This document shows positions 37,264 to 46,768 of a DNA stretch of 64,000 nucleotides, one piece after another. A program made the position numbers and the translations under genes. Below the pieces are notes generated by a model. It had not been told where the DNA came from, searched no databases, and saw nothing but the letters and a program-made list of their open reading frames with translations. Within the stretch, counting starts at the first letter, position 1, and every line of letters begins with the position of its first letter. The stretch comes from Bacillus sp. FJAT-52991. GTDB lineage: Bacteria > Bacillota > Bacilli > Bacillales > Domibacillaceae. The stretch covers positions 3,082,501-3,146,500 of the forward strand of contig NZ_CP147404.1 of assembly GCF_037201805.1 (NCBI RefSeq), read 5' to 3'.

Positions 37264-37840
37264 TGTTTTGTTTCCTCCTTATCATTACGAAATATATAGT
37301 TACTCCTATATATAATAATCCGGTCGTTGAAACTACTTCTCCCGCCCAAGATTCAAACAGCAATTGCCAAAGAGTAAATAGCCAAAGCACTTGTAATGGG
37401 GCTCTTATTAAGAACGATAAAGCCATGGCTCCGCCCGCCAAACGAATGGTGTCAAGCAGACCTGCTTGTCCACTCAACATCGCTAAGAGCATCTCAAATA
37501 ACACGATCACCATCATCCAAATTTTTACCCCATCATACCATTGTTGAGGCGACCATTTCCATGCCATGTACATCAATGCGGCCATCACCGCGAGCCAAAG
37601 TCCTCTTTCTCCACCATTAAAATATAGCAAAGACATCGGTGCTTCGATGACCATTGAAAAACTGAAAATAATGATACTAAACTTCCAAACAATGATGAAC
37701 AAAAAGACCGTATTTCCATATACATCTAATAAGTCTTTCTCTTTCTTCCACCAAAGATATGCGCCGATGAGTAAAAAAGTGATTCCGAGAGCGAGCTGTG
37801 AAACGGGTATCGTGATTGATCCTATCGTATACCATTTCAT
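37256..37840 (-). CDS. Polytopic membrane protein, partner of the TlpA-like protein
   Basis: A 194-aa protein with about six hydrophobic segments (VSQLALGITFLLIGAYLWW, TVFLFIIVWKFSIIIFSF, GLWLAVMAALMYMAW and others). There is no CcdA/DsbD cysteine pair, so it is not an obvious thiol electron carrier. Overlap with the thioredoxin-like gene suggests a shared task, perhaps scaffold or membrane anchor, but I do not recognise the family with confidence. Confidence 0.6.
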   Translation of the reverse strand: MKWYTIGSITIPVSQLALGITFLLIGAYLWWKKEKDLLDVYGNTVFLFIIVWKFSIIIFSFSMVIEAPMSLLYFNGGERGLWLAVMAALMYMAWKWSPQQWYDGVKIWMMVIVLFEMLLAMLSGQAGLLDTIRLAGGAMALSFLIRAPLQVLWLFTLWQLLFESWAGEVVSTTGLLYIGVTIYFVMIRRKQNIG

Positions 37841-37846
37841 TTTATA

Positions 37847-37894
37847 CTATTCCTTCATATCCAAATCGTTATCATTTAATCCATTTCGTGACAT
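37847..37894 (-). CDS. Candidate 15-aa upstream ORF (leader peptide)
   Basis: MSRNGLNDNDLDMKE, stop TAG, begins eight bases after GAGGAG and ends six bases before the start codon of the membrane protein gene. The only RBS-like sequence for the downstream gene (AAGGA) lies inside this ORF, so translational coupling is plausible. No homologue is known to me. Confidence 0.4.
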   Translation of the reverse strand: MSRNGLNDNDLDMKE

Positions 37895-37908
37895 ATGAAG
37901 CACTCCTC

Positions 37909-37926
37909 AATACCTTATTAGGTATT
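37909..37926. promoter_or_regulatory. Palindromic operator-like site upstream of the membrane protein/TlpA pair
   Basis: AATACCT-TATT-AGGTATT, a perfect 7-bp inverted repeat with a 4-base centre just before the RBS of the 15-aa ORF. It could bind a repressor; the binding protein is unknown. Confidence 0.4.
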
Positions 37927-37963
37927 ATCTTACAATAAAGCTATCTTCTCGTCCACTATGTAG

Positions 37964-37997
37964 AAAGTGAGCAGCCCCAAAGAGGGGCACTCACTTT
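37964..37997 (-). terminator. Probable terminator of the yjcZ-type gene
   Basis: AAAGTGAG and CTCACTTT enclose GCCCC/GGGGC, giving a long hairpin with small internal mismatches. The U-tract is poor, so efficiency is uncertain. Confidence 0.45.
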
Positions 37998-38018
37998 GTC
38001 CACAAAGGTCTTCGATTA

Positions 38019-38114
38019 CTAACAGCAAATATAAGCAGACCCAACAATAATTAACAAAATGAACAAAACAACGATTAACGCGAAGCCGCCTCCACATCCG
38101 TATCCGCCACTCAT
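38019..38114 (-). CDS. YjcZ-family sporulation protein
   Basis: A 31-aa peptide: a Gly/Cys-rich head (SGGYGCGGGF) followed by one hydrophobic segment (ALIVVLFILLIIVGSAYI) and a terminal CC. This is the pattern of the YjcZ family of tiny membrane peptides found in spore formers. RBS GGGGAGGTG lies six bases before the ATG. Precise function is unknown. It is too short for standard ORF calls. Confidence 0.85.
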   Translation of the reverse strand: MSGGYGCGGGFALIVVLFILLIIVGSAYICC

Positions 38115-38239
38115 TTGCTACACCTCCCCTTTCACTTACAATTACAATTTATTCAAAAAGGGAGACTTTGTGTGGGCATGAGCCTAATTTTCATGGATGA
38201 CCTTACAAATTACATTAGAGTTAACTAACAAGCCATCTC

Positions 38240-38280
38240 AAAAAAAAACTGCCTGCCAACGCAACATTGACAGACAGTCT
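38240..38280 (-). terminator. Terminator of the EnvC-like gene
   Basis: Minus strand ACTGTCTGTC and GGCAGGCAGT form a stem with G-U pairs and a 10-base loop, followed by nine T. Confidence 0.75.
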
Positions 38281-38285
38281 TCTCA

Positions 38286-39623
38286 TTAAAAGCTGACATA
38301 TTTTCTCGGATCCACTGCATTTTCTTTCGATTGTGTCCATGGGCCTTCATGAACTTCAAAGTGTAAATGCTGACCGGAGGAACGACCGGTATTTCCCATG
38401 TACCCAATTTTTTGGCCTTTTGATACATGCCCGTCTTGGACAAGGCGCTCAGACATATGGGCATAAACCGTTGTTAACACTTTACCGTCTATTGAATGAG
38501 AAATGAAAATGACATTTCCGTATGTAGAAGAATAATACGAGCGGCTAACGACTCCATCTGCCGCAGCTACGATCGGTACGCTAGTGCTATTCGCAATATC
38601 AATTCCTTTATGGTTTCCTGAACTGCGATGGCCAAATTCTGAAGAAATATGCCCTTCAGTTGGTCTCATAAACCCACCAGATGTTACCGCTGGTGTATCA
38701 TTTGAACGATCAGGTGTAGCTTCTGGTGCAGCTTCTGATACGGCTTCCGGTGCAGGTGTCGAGCTATCCGGCAAGACTTGTGACTGCTCCTGCTCTTTTT
38801 GTCTTTGTCTTTGTCTTTGTCTTTGTTCTTCTTCTTTAGCTAACCGTGTTTTCTCAGCAGCAATCGCTTGTTTAATAGCCTTATCTTGAGAGGATAAAAT
38901 CTCTTTTTCTTCTTGAAGACTTAGTTTTTCATCATGCATCTCATCTTCTTCAGAAGCAAGTGTTTTCATCACTTGATCTTTTGCCGCTTTTTTCTGTTCT
39001 AGTTCGGCTTTCAACGATTCTAAACCTTGCAGCATTTCTTCAAGATTCGCTAACTTCTCTTTTACTTGCTTCTCATTCTCTTCTAGTTGCGCTTTATCTT
39101 TTTCTTGTTCTTCAAGGATTTCTTTATCGGCATTCACTAATTGCGTGACAGCTGTTGCTCGATTGACGAAATCGCCAAAGTTTGTCGCTCCGAGGAGTAC
39201 ATCCATATAGCTCGCTGAACCGCCGCTTTTTTGAAGTGAACGGGCGCGATCGTCTAATACGAGATTACGTTCCTCGATTCGCTTCTTCAGCTCTTCTATT
39301 TCTTTTTTCAGCTTTTCAATCTCTTTTTGCGTTTGAGCTATTTTCTCTTGCTTGTCACGAATATTGGACTCTGTTTTAGAAACTTCCGAATCTAGCTTCT
39401 CAATTTCCGCTGACAGCTTGTCTTGTTTCCCTTGAAGCTCATTAATTTTACTATTTTTCTCACTGATGCTTTTTTCAAGACCAGATTGTTTATTTTCGAT
39501 TTGATTTTCACGGCTCTCAAGATCGGATAACGTTGAAGCGGATGCTTTCTCCGTCAGTCCAAATGTACTACTAACACTAAGAGATGTAACTAATGCGACT
39601 GTGAGACCTACACGTTTCTTCAA
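38286..39623 (-). CDS. EnvC/PcsB-like secreted M23 peptidoglycan hydrolase or activator
   Basis: A 445-aa exported protein with signal peptide ending in SASA (about residue 30), a long coiled coil (about 32-255) rich in Glu/Lys, a low-complexity linker with an Arg-Gln repeat and an Ala/Pro stretch, and a C-terminal M23/LytM domain. Zinc ligands are visible: HKGIDIA, the His of VYAHMS and HLHFEV, so endopeptidase activity is possible. It starts with TTG after GAGGAGA and lies 19 bases after ftsX, so it is the likely partner activated by FtsEX, as EnvC or PcsB are elsewhere. Confidence 0.85.
   Translation of the reverse strand: MKKRVGLTVALVTSLSVSSTFGLTEKASASTLSDLESRENQIENKQSGLEKSISEKNSKINELQGKQDKLSAEIEKLDSEVSKTESNIRDKQEKIAQTQKEIEKLKKEIEELKKRIEERNLVLDDRARSLQKSGGSASYMDVLLGATNFGDFVNRATAVTQLVNADKEILEEQEKDKAQLEENEKQVKEKLANLEEMLQGLESLKAELEQKKAAKDQVMKTLASEEDEMHDEKLSLQEEKEILSSQDKAIKQAIAAEKTRLAKEEEQRQRQRQRQKEQEQSQVLPDSSTPAPEAVSEAAPEATPDRSNDTPAVTSGGFMRPTEGHISSEFGHRSSGNHKGIDIANSTSVPIVAAADGVVSRSYYSSTYGNVIFISHSIDGKVLTTVYAHMSERLVQDGHVSKGQKIGYMGNTGRSSGQHLHFEVHEGPWTQSKENAVDPRKYVSF
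38800..38828. repeat. Hexanucleotide microsatellite in the EnvC-like gene
   Basis: TTTGTC repeats about four to five times on the plus strand, encoding alternating Gln-Arg (QRQRQRQRQ) in the linker. In-frame slippage could vary linker length without breaking the gene. Confidence 0.7.
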
Positions 39624-39641
39624 GCCAAATTCTCCTCTATC

Positions 39642-40526
39642 TTATATTTTCAAAAACTTACGCACCGACATCACACTTCCCCACATGCCGATAAATGCAC
39701 CAACCAGGATAACAATGCTACTCACCTGGAGCACAAATGGAAAATAATCTAGCATTTGAACAAGCTGTCCTTGCATATGCGTTGTGAATGCTTTGAATGC
39801 ATAGTGATAGCCAATAATAACGACGAGAACTGGTAACACCGAGCCGAGAAGTCCAATCCACAAACCTTCTAATAAAAAGGGCCAACGGATAAACCAGTTC
39901 GTTGCTCCTACTAATCTCATAATTTCAATCTCTTTACGACGAGCAAAAATCGTCATTTTGATTGTATTAGAGATTAAAAACATCGCTATAAACAACAATC
40001 CAACAATCAATACAAATCCAATGTCGCGACTCGTCTTTAACACACTAAATAGCTTTTCTACTTTTTTCTCCCCATACACAGCGGATTCAACCGAATCTAA
40101 TTTTTCGATTTTCTTTGCTGCCTTAGGGGTATCTGTCGGGCGTTTTGTCTTTACAACAAACACATCGTAAAGTGGGTTTCTCTGTTCATACAGCGCAAAA
40201 TCCTCACCTAAGTCTCGAATTAAATTGTCTAATTCTTGTTCCTTCGAAGAGTAGGTAACACTTTCGACTTCAGGCAACTGCTGAATCTCATCCTTCAATA
40301 TTTGTTTGTCTACTTCCTTTGCGTCTAACTCAATATGAACGCGAACCTCCACATCGTTTTCAATGTCAGTAGCAATTTTGTTCATATTCAGAATGACGAC
40401 AAGAAACACAGCAACTAACAACAGTGTCATCGTAACTGCAGATGTTGCAGCAAAGGTCATCCAACCATTTCTCTTAAGGTTCTTAAAGCTTTCTCGAAAA
40501 TGCCGGCGGACTGTACTAGGCTTCAT
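39642..40526 (-). CDS. ftsX: Cell division ABC transporter permease FtsX
   Basis: A 294-aa membrane subunit with four membrane segments and a large extracellular loop (about residues 45-160) that contacts peptidoglycan hydrolases. The start KPSTVRRHFRESFKNLKRNGWM is typical of Bacillus FtsX; MIFARRKEIEIMRLVGATNWFIRWPFL is the conserved cytosolic coupling region. The chosen ATG follows GAGGTGG and overlaps ftsE by 11 bases. In Bacillus FtsEX controls elongation hydrolases and sporulation entry. Confidence 0.92.
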   Translation of the reverse strand: MKPSTVRRHFRESFKNLKRNGWMTFAATSAVTMTLLLVAVFLVVILNMNKIATDIENDVEVRVHIELDAKEVDKQILKDEIQQLPEVESVTYSSKEQELDNLIRDLGEDFALYEQRNPLYDVFVVKTKRPTDTPKAAKKIEKLDSVESAVYGEKKVEKLFSVLKTSRDIGFVLIVGLLFIAMFLISNTIKMTIFARRKEIEIMRLVGATNWFIRWPFLLEGLWIGLLGSVLPVLVVIIGYHYAFKAFTTHMQGQLVQMLDYFPFVLQVSSIVILVGAFIGMWGSVMSVRKFLKI

Positions 40527-41202
40527 AGCCATAACCACCTCGCTGTTCATCACGGACAATTCGTCCTTTATCAATCACGATGACTCGATGGCGAATCGTA
40601 TCGACAATATCTTTATTATGAGTCGCCATCACCACGGTCGTACCTTTTCCGTTTATTTCCTGAAAAACACTCATAATATCCCAAGATGTCTCCATATCAA
40701 GATTACCTGTCGGCTCATCAGCTATTAATACTTTTGGCTTATTCACGAAAGCACGAGCAATTGAGACACGTTGCTGCTCTCCTCCTGATAGCTCGTTTGG
40801 AAGCATTTTCGCTTTGTGCTTCAAGCCAACTAGTTGCAGCACTTCCATGACTCGTTTCTTTATATTCTCTGGGCTTTCTTCTATCACTTCTAAGGCAAAG
40901 GCGACATTTTCATATACCGTTAATGTTGGTAGCAGTCTGAAATCTTGAAAGACGACTCCCATTTGACGTCGAAAATAAGGGACACTGCTCTCTTTCAATA
41001 CAGACAAGTTCATCCCATTGACGACAATTTTCCCGCTTGTTGGTCGTTCTTCGCGGTACATCATCTTAATGAATGTCGACTTACCAGCACCACTTGGCCC
41101 GACAACATACACAAACTCACCTTGTTTAATGGAAACATCAATGTTATGTATGGCAGTTACTCCATTGGGATACTTTTTTGTCACGCCTTTCATCTCTATC
41201 AT
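40516..41202 (-). CDS. ftsE: Cell division ATP-binding protein FtsE
   Basis: ABC ATPase of 228 aa: Walker A GPSGAGKST, Q-loop VFQDFRLLP, signature LSGGEQQRVSIARA, Walker B KVLIADEPTGNLD and the switch His in MATHNKD. Energises FtsX. First gene of ftsEX, followed by the EnvC-like hydrolase. Confidence 0.95.
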   Translation of the reverse strand: MIEMKGVTKKYPNGVTAIHNIDVSIKQGEFVYVVGPSGAGKSTFIKMMYREERPTSGKIVVNGMNLSVLKESSVPYFRRQMGVVFQDFRLLPTLTVYENVAFALEVIEESPENIKKRVMEVLQLVGLKHKAKMLPNELSGGEQQRVSIARAFVNKPKVLIADEPTGNLDMETSWDIMSVFQEINGKGTTVVMATHNKDIVDTIRHRVIVIDKGRIVRDEQRGGYGYEA

Positions 41203-41245
41203 ACAATCACCTATTTATTCTTTGATCTCTTGTAAATCCAGAATC

Positions 41246-41273
41246 ATTATAACATTGAATCAAAGTTTGTTCA
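41246..41273 (-). promoter_or_regulatory. Candidate sigma-A promoter of ftsEX
   Basis: Minus strand TGAACA (41268-41273), 16-base spacer, perfect TATAAT (41246-41251), about 45 bases before ftsE. Confidence 0.5.
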
Positions 41274-41408
41274 GGTTCATTTGTATTACATTTTCTTTTC
41301 GCTTGTAATAAACTTGAGTATTTTTTCCTCATATTTGCTTTTAAAAAACGGGATGAAAACTTGATATGAGCATCTTTCTTCATGATGAAATATTCGACAT
41401 AATAGACG

Positions 41409-41440
41409 AAAAAAACACCAGCTCATTTGCTGATGTTTTC
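41409..41440 (-). terminator. Terminator of cccB
   Basis: Minus strand AACATCAGC and GCTGGTGTT (one G-U pair) with a 6-base loop, followed by T-rich sequence. Confidence 0.7.
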
Positions 41441-41448
41441 TCATGTTC

Positions 41449-41784
41449 TTATTTCTTACTCGCTAACCAGTTGGCTACTGCTTCGGCATCTGCACCTTCT
41501 ACAACATTTGGTGGCATACCGCCTTGACCATTCTTAATCACATTAAGAATGTCTTCTTCACTAAGTTTTGACCCAATTTTATCAAGCGCTGGTCCTACGC
41601 TACCTTCAAGGTTTTCTCCATGACAGCTCATACAGCTTTGCTTGTACACTTGCTCTCCATCTGCACTTGCTGTTTCTTTACCAGTTTCTTTCTCTGGCTC
41701 AGCTTTTTCGTCTCCTCCACCACAAGCAGCTAGAGCCATGGATGACCCTAACAAAAGAGCTAATAATGACTTTTTCAGTTTCAT
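41449..41784 (-). CDS. cccB: Membrane-anchored cytochrome c551 lipoprotein
   Basis: A 111-aa c-type cytochrome. The signal ends in a lipobox, SMALAACGG, so it is lipid-anchored after processing by Lgt. Heme attachment motif CMSCH lies in YKQSCMSCHGENLEGSVGP and the axial Met in GQGGMPPNV. The Glu/Lys/Thr-rich linker is typical. In B. subtilis cccB is likewise next to ftsEX. RBS AGGAGG. Confidence 0.92.
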   Translation of the reverse strand: MKLKKSLLALLLGSSMALAACGGGDEKAEPEKETGKETASADGEQVYKQSCMSCHGENLEGSVGPALDKIGSKLSEEDILNVIKNGQGGMPPNVVEGADAEAVANWLASKK

Positions 41785-42071
41785 GTTATCTCCTCCTGAG
41801 GAAAAATATGATACACCTCTTTATTATAACAGACTTGTCTGCTTTTAAAACCTTCCACAGCCGCTTGAAACGCATCAACTAATGGTCAATTGTTGATATT
41901 CTGTGAACATTTATCGGCACTCAAGCGTTCAAACTTGCTTCTTGTATATACGTTCTATTTTAACCATTTTGAAAAGGATTAAACGGCGAAGAAGAATGGA
42001 CTTTAGGCTGATGGAGCACCTTTTTACTTTTTTTATATAATAAGATCAAAAAGATCCAGGGATGTGATTTC

Positions 42072-42749
42072 ATGCTTAAAAATTTGAGCGTAATTTTTTT
42101 TATTGGCTTTATGACAACAGTTTGCGGCGGATTACTGTTCGCACTAGCAGACTTCGTTCAAATAAACGAACCTTATATTTATTTCAAATTAAGCGATTTG
42201 GCTGATTTCATTTTAATTAGTTATTCATTCGTATTTGCTATTTGTTCTTATTTCTTTCTTGTTAAAATCACCGATCATATGAAACAGAAAAAAAAGAAAA
42301 AGAAGAAAAAAAACGCTTCTTCCTCCTTCCGTTCTTTCTTATTATGGACAGGCGGCATTCAGCTTCTTTTTATTCCATTTGTCTATTTAGCAATGCACCA
42401 TTCCATTACTATTACTGAGAAGGAAATTTTGGTCTCGCCTTTTTGGGACCTGGACCAAAAACACTATAGCTGGGAAGCCGTCGATTTCATAGAGCTTTCA
42501 TATGAATATGACGAAGGAGAGTATTACGGATCCTATGTCATGTATTTAGTCGATGGGGAAGATTGGGATTTATGGGACATTGATTCAGAAGTTTTTTCAC
42601 AATTGATGATAGTGGATGAATTAGCAAAAAGCAAACAAGTGGAAAAAGAAATTTGGAATCAGCCTTACCTAAGCGAGATCCCCGACTGGGCTGATGAAGG
42701 GAATCATACAGAAGAGCAACTAAAAACATTATTTGAAATATATGAGTAA
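42072..42749 (+). CDS. Hypothetical membrane protein with poly-lysine stretch
   Basis: A 225-aa protein with three hydrophobic segments (about 5-28, 45-66, 96-112) and a C-terminal acidic soluble domain rich in Trp, Tyr and Asp (SYEYDEGEYYGSYVMYLVDG). Between the second and third segments lies a run of eight Lys encoded by A-rich DNA (42288-42313), prone to slippage. No known family is recognised. It is isolated on the plus strand, facing prfB across a shared terminator. Confidence 0.7.
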   Translation: MLKNLSVIFFIGFMTTVCGGLLFALADFVQINEPYIYFKLSDLADFILISYSFVFAICSYFFLVKITDHMKQKKKKKKKKNASSSFRSFLLWTGGIQLLFIPFVYLAMHHSITITEKEILVSPFWDLDQKHYSWEAVDFIELSYEYDEGEYYGSYVMYLVDGEDWDLWDIDSEVFSQLMIVDELAKSKQVEKEIWNQPYLSEIPDWADEGNHTEEQLKTLFEIYE

Positions 42750-42755
42750 AAAAAC

Positions 42756-42790
42756 ATAAACCCGTTTGCTAGGCAAACGGGTTTTCTTTT
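42756..42790. terminator. Bidirectional terminator between the hypothetical membrane protein gene and prfB
   Basis: AAACCCGTTTGC and GCAAACGGGTTT form a perfect stem with a 3-base loop; U-tracts on both strands. Confidence 0.85.
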
Positions 42791-43887
42791 ATATACGTGA
42801 ACGTAAATAAGCATTAATAAACGGGGTGATATCTCCATCCATGACGCCTTGTACGTTTCCGCTTTCTTCACTTGTTCGATGGTCTTTCACCATAGAGTAT
42901 GGATGGAAGACGTATGAGCGGATTTGACTTCCCCAGCCAATCTCCTTTTGCTCTCCACGAATTTCAGCCAACTCTGCTTCTTGCTCTTCTAATCTCTTTT
43001 GATATAGCTTTGCTTTCAACATTTTCATGGCTTGCTCACGGTTTTTAATTTGTGAACGCTCGGACTGGCAAGTCACAACGACATTGGTCGCTAAGTGTGT
43101 GATCCGCACGGCTGAGTCAGTCGTATTAATATGCTGTCCACCCGCACCACTTGCTCGGTACGTATCGATTTTAATGTCTTCTGTACGAATCTCAATTTCA
43201 ATTTCTTCATTAAATTCCGGCATTACTTCACAAGAAACAAACGATGTATGACGGCGGCCAGAAGAATCAAACGGCGAAATCCGCACTAAACGGTGAACGC
43301 CTTTTTCCGCTTTTAAATAGCCGTAAGCATTATGGCCTTTAATAAGAAGCGTCACACTTTTAATCCCGGCTTCATCTCCTGGAAGATAGTCAAGCGTCTC
43401 TACTTTATAACCTTGCTTTTCTGCCCATCTTGTATACATACGAAGAAGCATCGAGCCCCAATCTTGTGACTCTGTACCACCCGCACCTGGATGTAGTTCT
43501 AAAATGGCATTATTCTTATCATGCGGCTCACTTAATAATAACTGCAGCTCAAAATCATTGATGCGCTTTATGAACTCTTCCATCTCTGATTCAAGATCGG
43601 CTTGAAGTTCCGCATCAGCCTCCTCTTTCACCAACTCATGCGTCAATTCAAGATTCTCCTGCACTTCAAGCAAGCCCTTATATTCATTGACAATTTCCTT
43701 TAATCCATTCGACTCATTAATCACCACTTGCGCCGCTTGCTGATCATTCCAAAAATCAGGATGTAGCATTTCATCTTCTAGTGCAGCAATCCGTTCCTCT
43801 TTGTGTTCTAAGTCAAAGAGACCCCCTGAAGTCCGCTAATTTCTTAGCTGTTCTATCTAACTCATTACGAATTTCAAATAATTCCAT
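42789..43887 (-). CDS. prfB: Peptide chain release factor 2 (programmed +1 frameshift)
   Basis: RF2 recognises UGA and UAA. Translation starts at 43887 ([16 protein letters not shown]), reaches an in-frame TGA at 43813-43815 after codon 24, and must shift +1 at CTT-TGA-C, with the internal Shine-Dalgarno AGGGGG just before it, to continue as [20 protein letters not shown]. The full product is about 365 aa. The anticodon-mimic SPF ([14 protein letters not shown]) and the GGQ loop ([14 protein letters not shown]) are intact. The frameshift is the known autoregulation, not a mutation. Confidence 0.96.
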
Positions 43888-43918
43888 ACAAACACCTCAT
43901 CATTTATTGGTCATCAAA

Positions 43919-43960
43919 CAGGAAAAAAGACAGTGCATCCACACAGTCATCTTTTTTCCT
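43919..43960 (-). terminator. Terminator between secA and prfB
   Basis: AGGAAAAAAGAC on the left pairs with TCTTTTTTCCT on the right, with an inner GTC/GAC. It could limit read-through from secA into prfB. Confidence 0.6.
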
Positions 43961-44075
43961 GTCATTATATTATGCCAGTCTAGCTAATGACAACATTGTC
44001 ATGCTAATTGTTTCATATTTGGAGCGGTTCTTCGACTTTATCGCAAACTTCTCTGACTTTCCGCTGAAAACAACC

Positions 44076-46586
44076 TTATTTCCCAGCGCCGCAGCAGTTT
44101 TTATATTTTTTGCCGCTGCCGCATGGGCATAGTTCATTACGGCCGGTTTCTGGCGCTTTGCGAACGGGCTTCTTCTTTGTTTTACCTTCTTCTTCTTTCG
44201 GATTGACGGCTTGGCCTTTGGCAACTTCTTGACGCTCTAGGTTACTGCGAATTTCGGCTTTCATGACATATTTAGCTGCTTCTTCATTAATTGAAGCAAC
44301 CATGTTTTCGAACATCGCAAAGCCTTCGTTTTGATATTCACGAAGCGGGTCAATTTGACCGTAAGCGCGCAAATGGATTCCTTGACGCAATTGATCCATC
44401 GCATCAATGTGATTGATCCATTTTGAATCGACTGCACGAAGGAGAACAACTTTTTCAAATTCACGCGTTTGCTCCTCGCCCATTTGCTCTTCTCTTTCAT
44501 CATAGCGATTTTTCACTTTGGTAAAAATTAAATTAGATATTTCATCAGCTTCTTTGCCTTGAAGATCGGTTAATTCTAATTCACCATCTTGTAATAAATT
44601 CGCATTTACATAGTCAACGATCCCTTGAAGGTTCCACTGATCTTCCACTTCAGCAGGATTGATATGGAGACCCACCACTTGGTGAATCACTGTTTCAATC
44701 ATTCCTTCCATAATATCGCGAAGGTTTTCGGCTTCTAACACGTCATCACGTTGCTTATAAATAATTTCACGTTGCTGACGTAATACATCATCATATTCAA
44801 GCAAGCGTTTCCGAGCATCGAAGTTGTTTCCTTCTACTCGTTTTTGTGCTGATTCAACCGCACGGCTAACCATTTTACTTTGAATCGGTTGATCGTCATC
44901 CATTCCCATTTTCTCCATCATCGATTTCATATTATCTGAACCGAAGCGGCGCATTAACTCATCTTCCATGGATAGATAAAATTGTGTCACACCTGGGTCT
45001 CCTTGACGTCCAGAACGTCCACGTAGCTGGTTATCAATTCGGCGTGATTCATGACGCTCTGTACCAATAACGGCAAGTCCGCCAAGTTCTTTGACGCCTT
45101 CCCCAAGCTTAATATCCGTTCCACGTCCGGCCATGTTGGTCGCGATCGTTATCGCCCCTGGCTGCCCAGCTTCCATAATAATTTCCGCTTCACGGCCATG
45201 GTTTTTCGCATTCAACACATTATGAGGCACACCGCGTTTTTTCAATAAGCTTGAAATCAACTCGGACGTTTCAATGGCAACTGTCCCCACAAGCACTGGT
45301 TGATTTAATTGATAACGCTGATAAATATCTTCCACAACCGCACGGAATTTGCCTTCTATCGTCGCATAAATTAAATCGGAACGATCATCACGGGCAATTG
45401 GTCGGTTCGTTGGGATGGCCACGACACGCATATTATAAATATTGCGGAATTCCTCTTCTTCCGTTTTCGCTGTACCAGTCATTCCGGACAGTTTTTCATA
45501 CATGCGGAAGTAGTTTTGGAACGTAATCGTTGCCATTGTCATGCTTTCATTTTGAATCGGCACGCCTTCCTTTGCTTCAATCGCTTGGTGAAGTCCATCA
45601 CTGTAGCGGCGACCTTTCATAAGACGGCCGGTAAATTGATCAACAATGACGACTTCTTCTTCTTGAACAACGTAGTCGACATCACGCTGCATTGTCACAT
45701 GTGCCTTTAACCCTTGGTTAATATGATGGTTCAATGTAACATGCTTCAAGTCAAATAAGTTTTCAATACTAAATGCTTTTTCCGCTTTGTTAATTCCTTC
45801 TTCAGTTAGCAATACACTTTTCGTTTTCACATCATATGTGTAATCATCTTCTAGCTTTAATGTACGTACAAAGCTGTTAGCATGGATGTATAGCTGAGTT
45901 GATTTTTGCGCTTGACCCGAAATAATCAATGGTGTTCTCGCTTCATCGATTAAAATCGAGTCGACCTCATCAATGACAGAATAATGAAGCGGACGCATAA
46001 CTTTATGCTCTTTATAAAGCACCATATTGTCTCGAAGGTAGTCAAAGCCAAATTCATTATTCGTTCCATAAGTAATGTCTGCTTCATAAGCCGCTTTTTT
46101 CTCTTCTTTTGTTAAGCTGTTCAAGTTCAAGCCAACAGATAAGCCGAGGAAATTATACAGTTCTCCCATTTCCGTCGCGTCACGAGAAGCTAAGTATTCA
46201 TTAACTGTGATGACGTGTACACCTTTTCCAGAAATGGCGTTTAAATAGACCGGTAGCGTCGCTGTTAATGTTTTACCTTCCCCGGTTTTCATCTCAGAAA
46301 TATTACCTTCATGAAGGGCAATCCCCCCCATGATCTGCACGCGATAAGGATATAGACCCAATACACGACGCGCTCCCTCACGCACAACGGCGAACGCTTC
46401 TGTCAATAAATCATCTAACGTTTCTCCGTTACGGTACCGCTCTTGAAATTCAATCGTTTTCGCCCGAAGTTCCTCATCCGACAGTGCTTCCGTCGCACTT
46501 GCTAACGCCTCTACCTTCATTGCCATATGTTCCAAACGCTTCACTTCACGTTTATTTGCATCAAATAATTTATTTAACAAACCCAT
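44076..46586 (-). CDS. secA: Preprotein translocase ATPase SecA
   Basis: Motor of the Sec export pathway, 836 aa. Visible motifs are Walker [19 protein letters not shown]-type [17 protein letters not shown], the preprotein cross-linking region, motif [13 protein letters not shown] and the [14 protein letters not shown]-like [18 protein letters not shown]. The C-terminus carries the zinc-binding [14 protein letters not shown] that contacts phospholipid or SecB-like partners. The RBS AAGGAGCG precedes the ATG. Upstream of prfB as in B. subtilis. Confidence 0.97.
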   Translation of the reverse strand: MGLLNKLFDANKREVKRLEHMAMKVEALASATEALSDEELRAKTIEFQERYRNGETLDDLLTEAFAVVREGARRVLGLYPYRVQIMGGIALHEGNISEMKTGEGKTLTATLPVYLNAISGKGVHVITVNEYLASRDATEMGELYNFLGLSVGLNLNSLTKEEKKAAYEADITYGTNNEFGFDYLRDNMVLYKEHKVMRPLHYSVIDEVDSILIDEARTPLIISGQAQKSTQLYIHANSFVRTLKLEDDYTYDVKTKSVLLTEEGINKAEKAFSIENLFDLKHVTLNHHINQGLKAHVTMQRDVDYVVQEEEVVIVDQFTGRLMKGRRYSDGLHQAIEAKEGVPIQNESMTMATITFQNYFRMYEKLSGMTGTAKTEEEEFRNIYNMRVVAIPTNRPIARDDRSDLIYATIEGKFRAVVEDIYQRYQLNQPVLVGTVAIETSELISSLLKKRGVPHNVLNAKNHGREAEIIMEAGQPGAITIATNMAGRGTDIKLGEGVKELGGLAVIGTERHESRRIDNQLRGRSGRQGDPGVTQFYLSMEDELMRRFGSDNMKSMMEKMGMDDDQPIQSKMVSRAVESAQKRVEGNNFDARKRLLEYDDVLRQQREIIYKQRDDVLEAENLRDIMEGMIETVIHQVVGLHINPAEVEDQWNLQGIVDYVNANLLQDGELELTDLQGKEADEISNLIFTKVKNRYDEREEQMGEEQTREFEKVVLLRAVDSKWINHIDAMDQLRQGIHLRAYGQIDPLREYQNEGFAMFENMVASINEEAAKYVMKAEIRSNLERQEVAKGQAVNPKEEEGKTKKKPVRKAPETGRNELCPCGSGKKYKNCCGAGK

Positions 46587-46734
46587 AAAAACGCTCCTTT
46601 TACTCTCAACAAGTTAATATATGAGCCTAAAAATCACAAAATTCCTACTTAATCTTAACATTAACCCCCATTTGAAACAACTGAAGGGCCTAGACAGAAG
46701 GATAAAAATTACGCGCTCCGCTTATTTTGTCAAA

Positions 46735-46766
46735 AGAAAAAAACGCCCATAAGAGCGTTCTTTCCT
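46735..46766 (-). terminator. Weak terminator after the SEC-C protein gene
   Basis: Minus strand AACGC/GCGTT with a 10-base loop followed by seven T; short stem. Confidence 0.4.
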
Positions 46767-46768
46767 AG

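Noticed and set aside
37861-37885. Fur box near AATGATAACGATTTGG
   Set aside because: Match to the 7-1-7 consensus is weak and the bases are explained by the short ORF codons.
42789-43769. prfB as a pseudogene because of the in-frame stop
   Set aside because: The stop is the programmed RF2 frameshift with intact slippery site and internal Shine-Dalgarno.
43970-44224. 84-aa basic ORF at the secA 3' end
   Set aside because: It is an out-of-frame reading of the secA SEC-C region, which has clear family motifs in the other frame.
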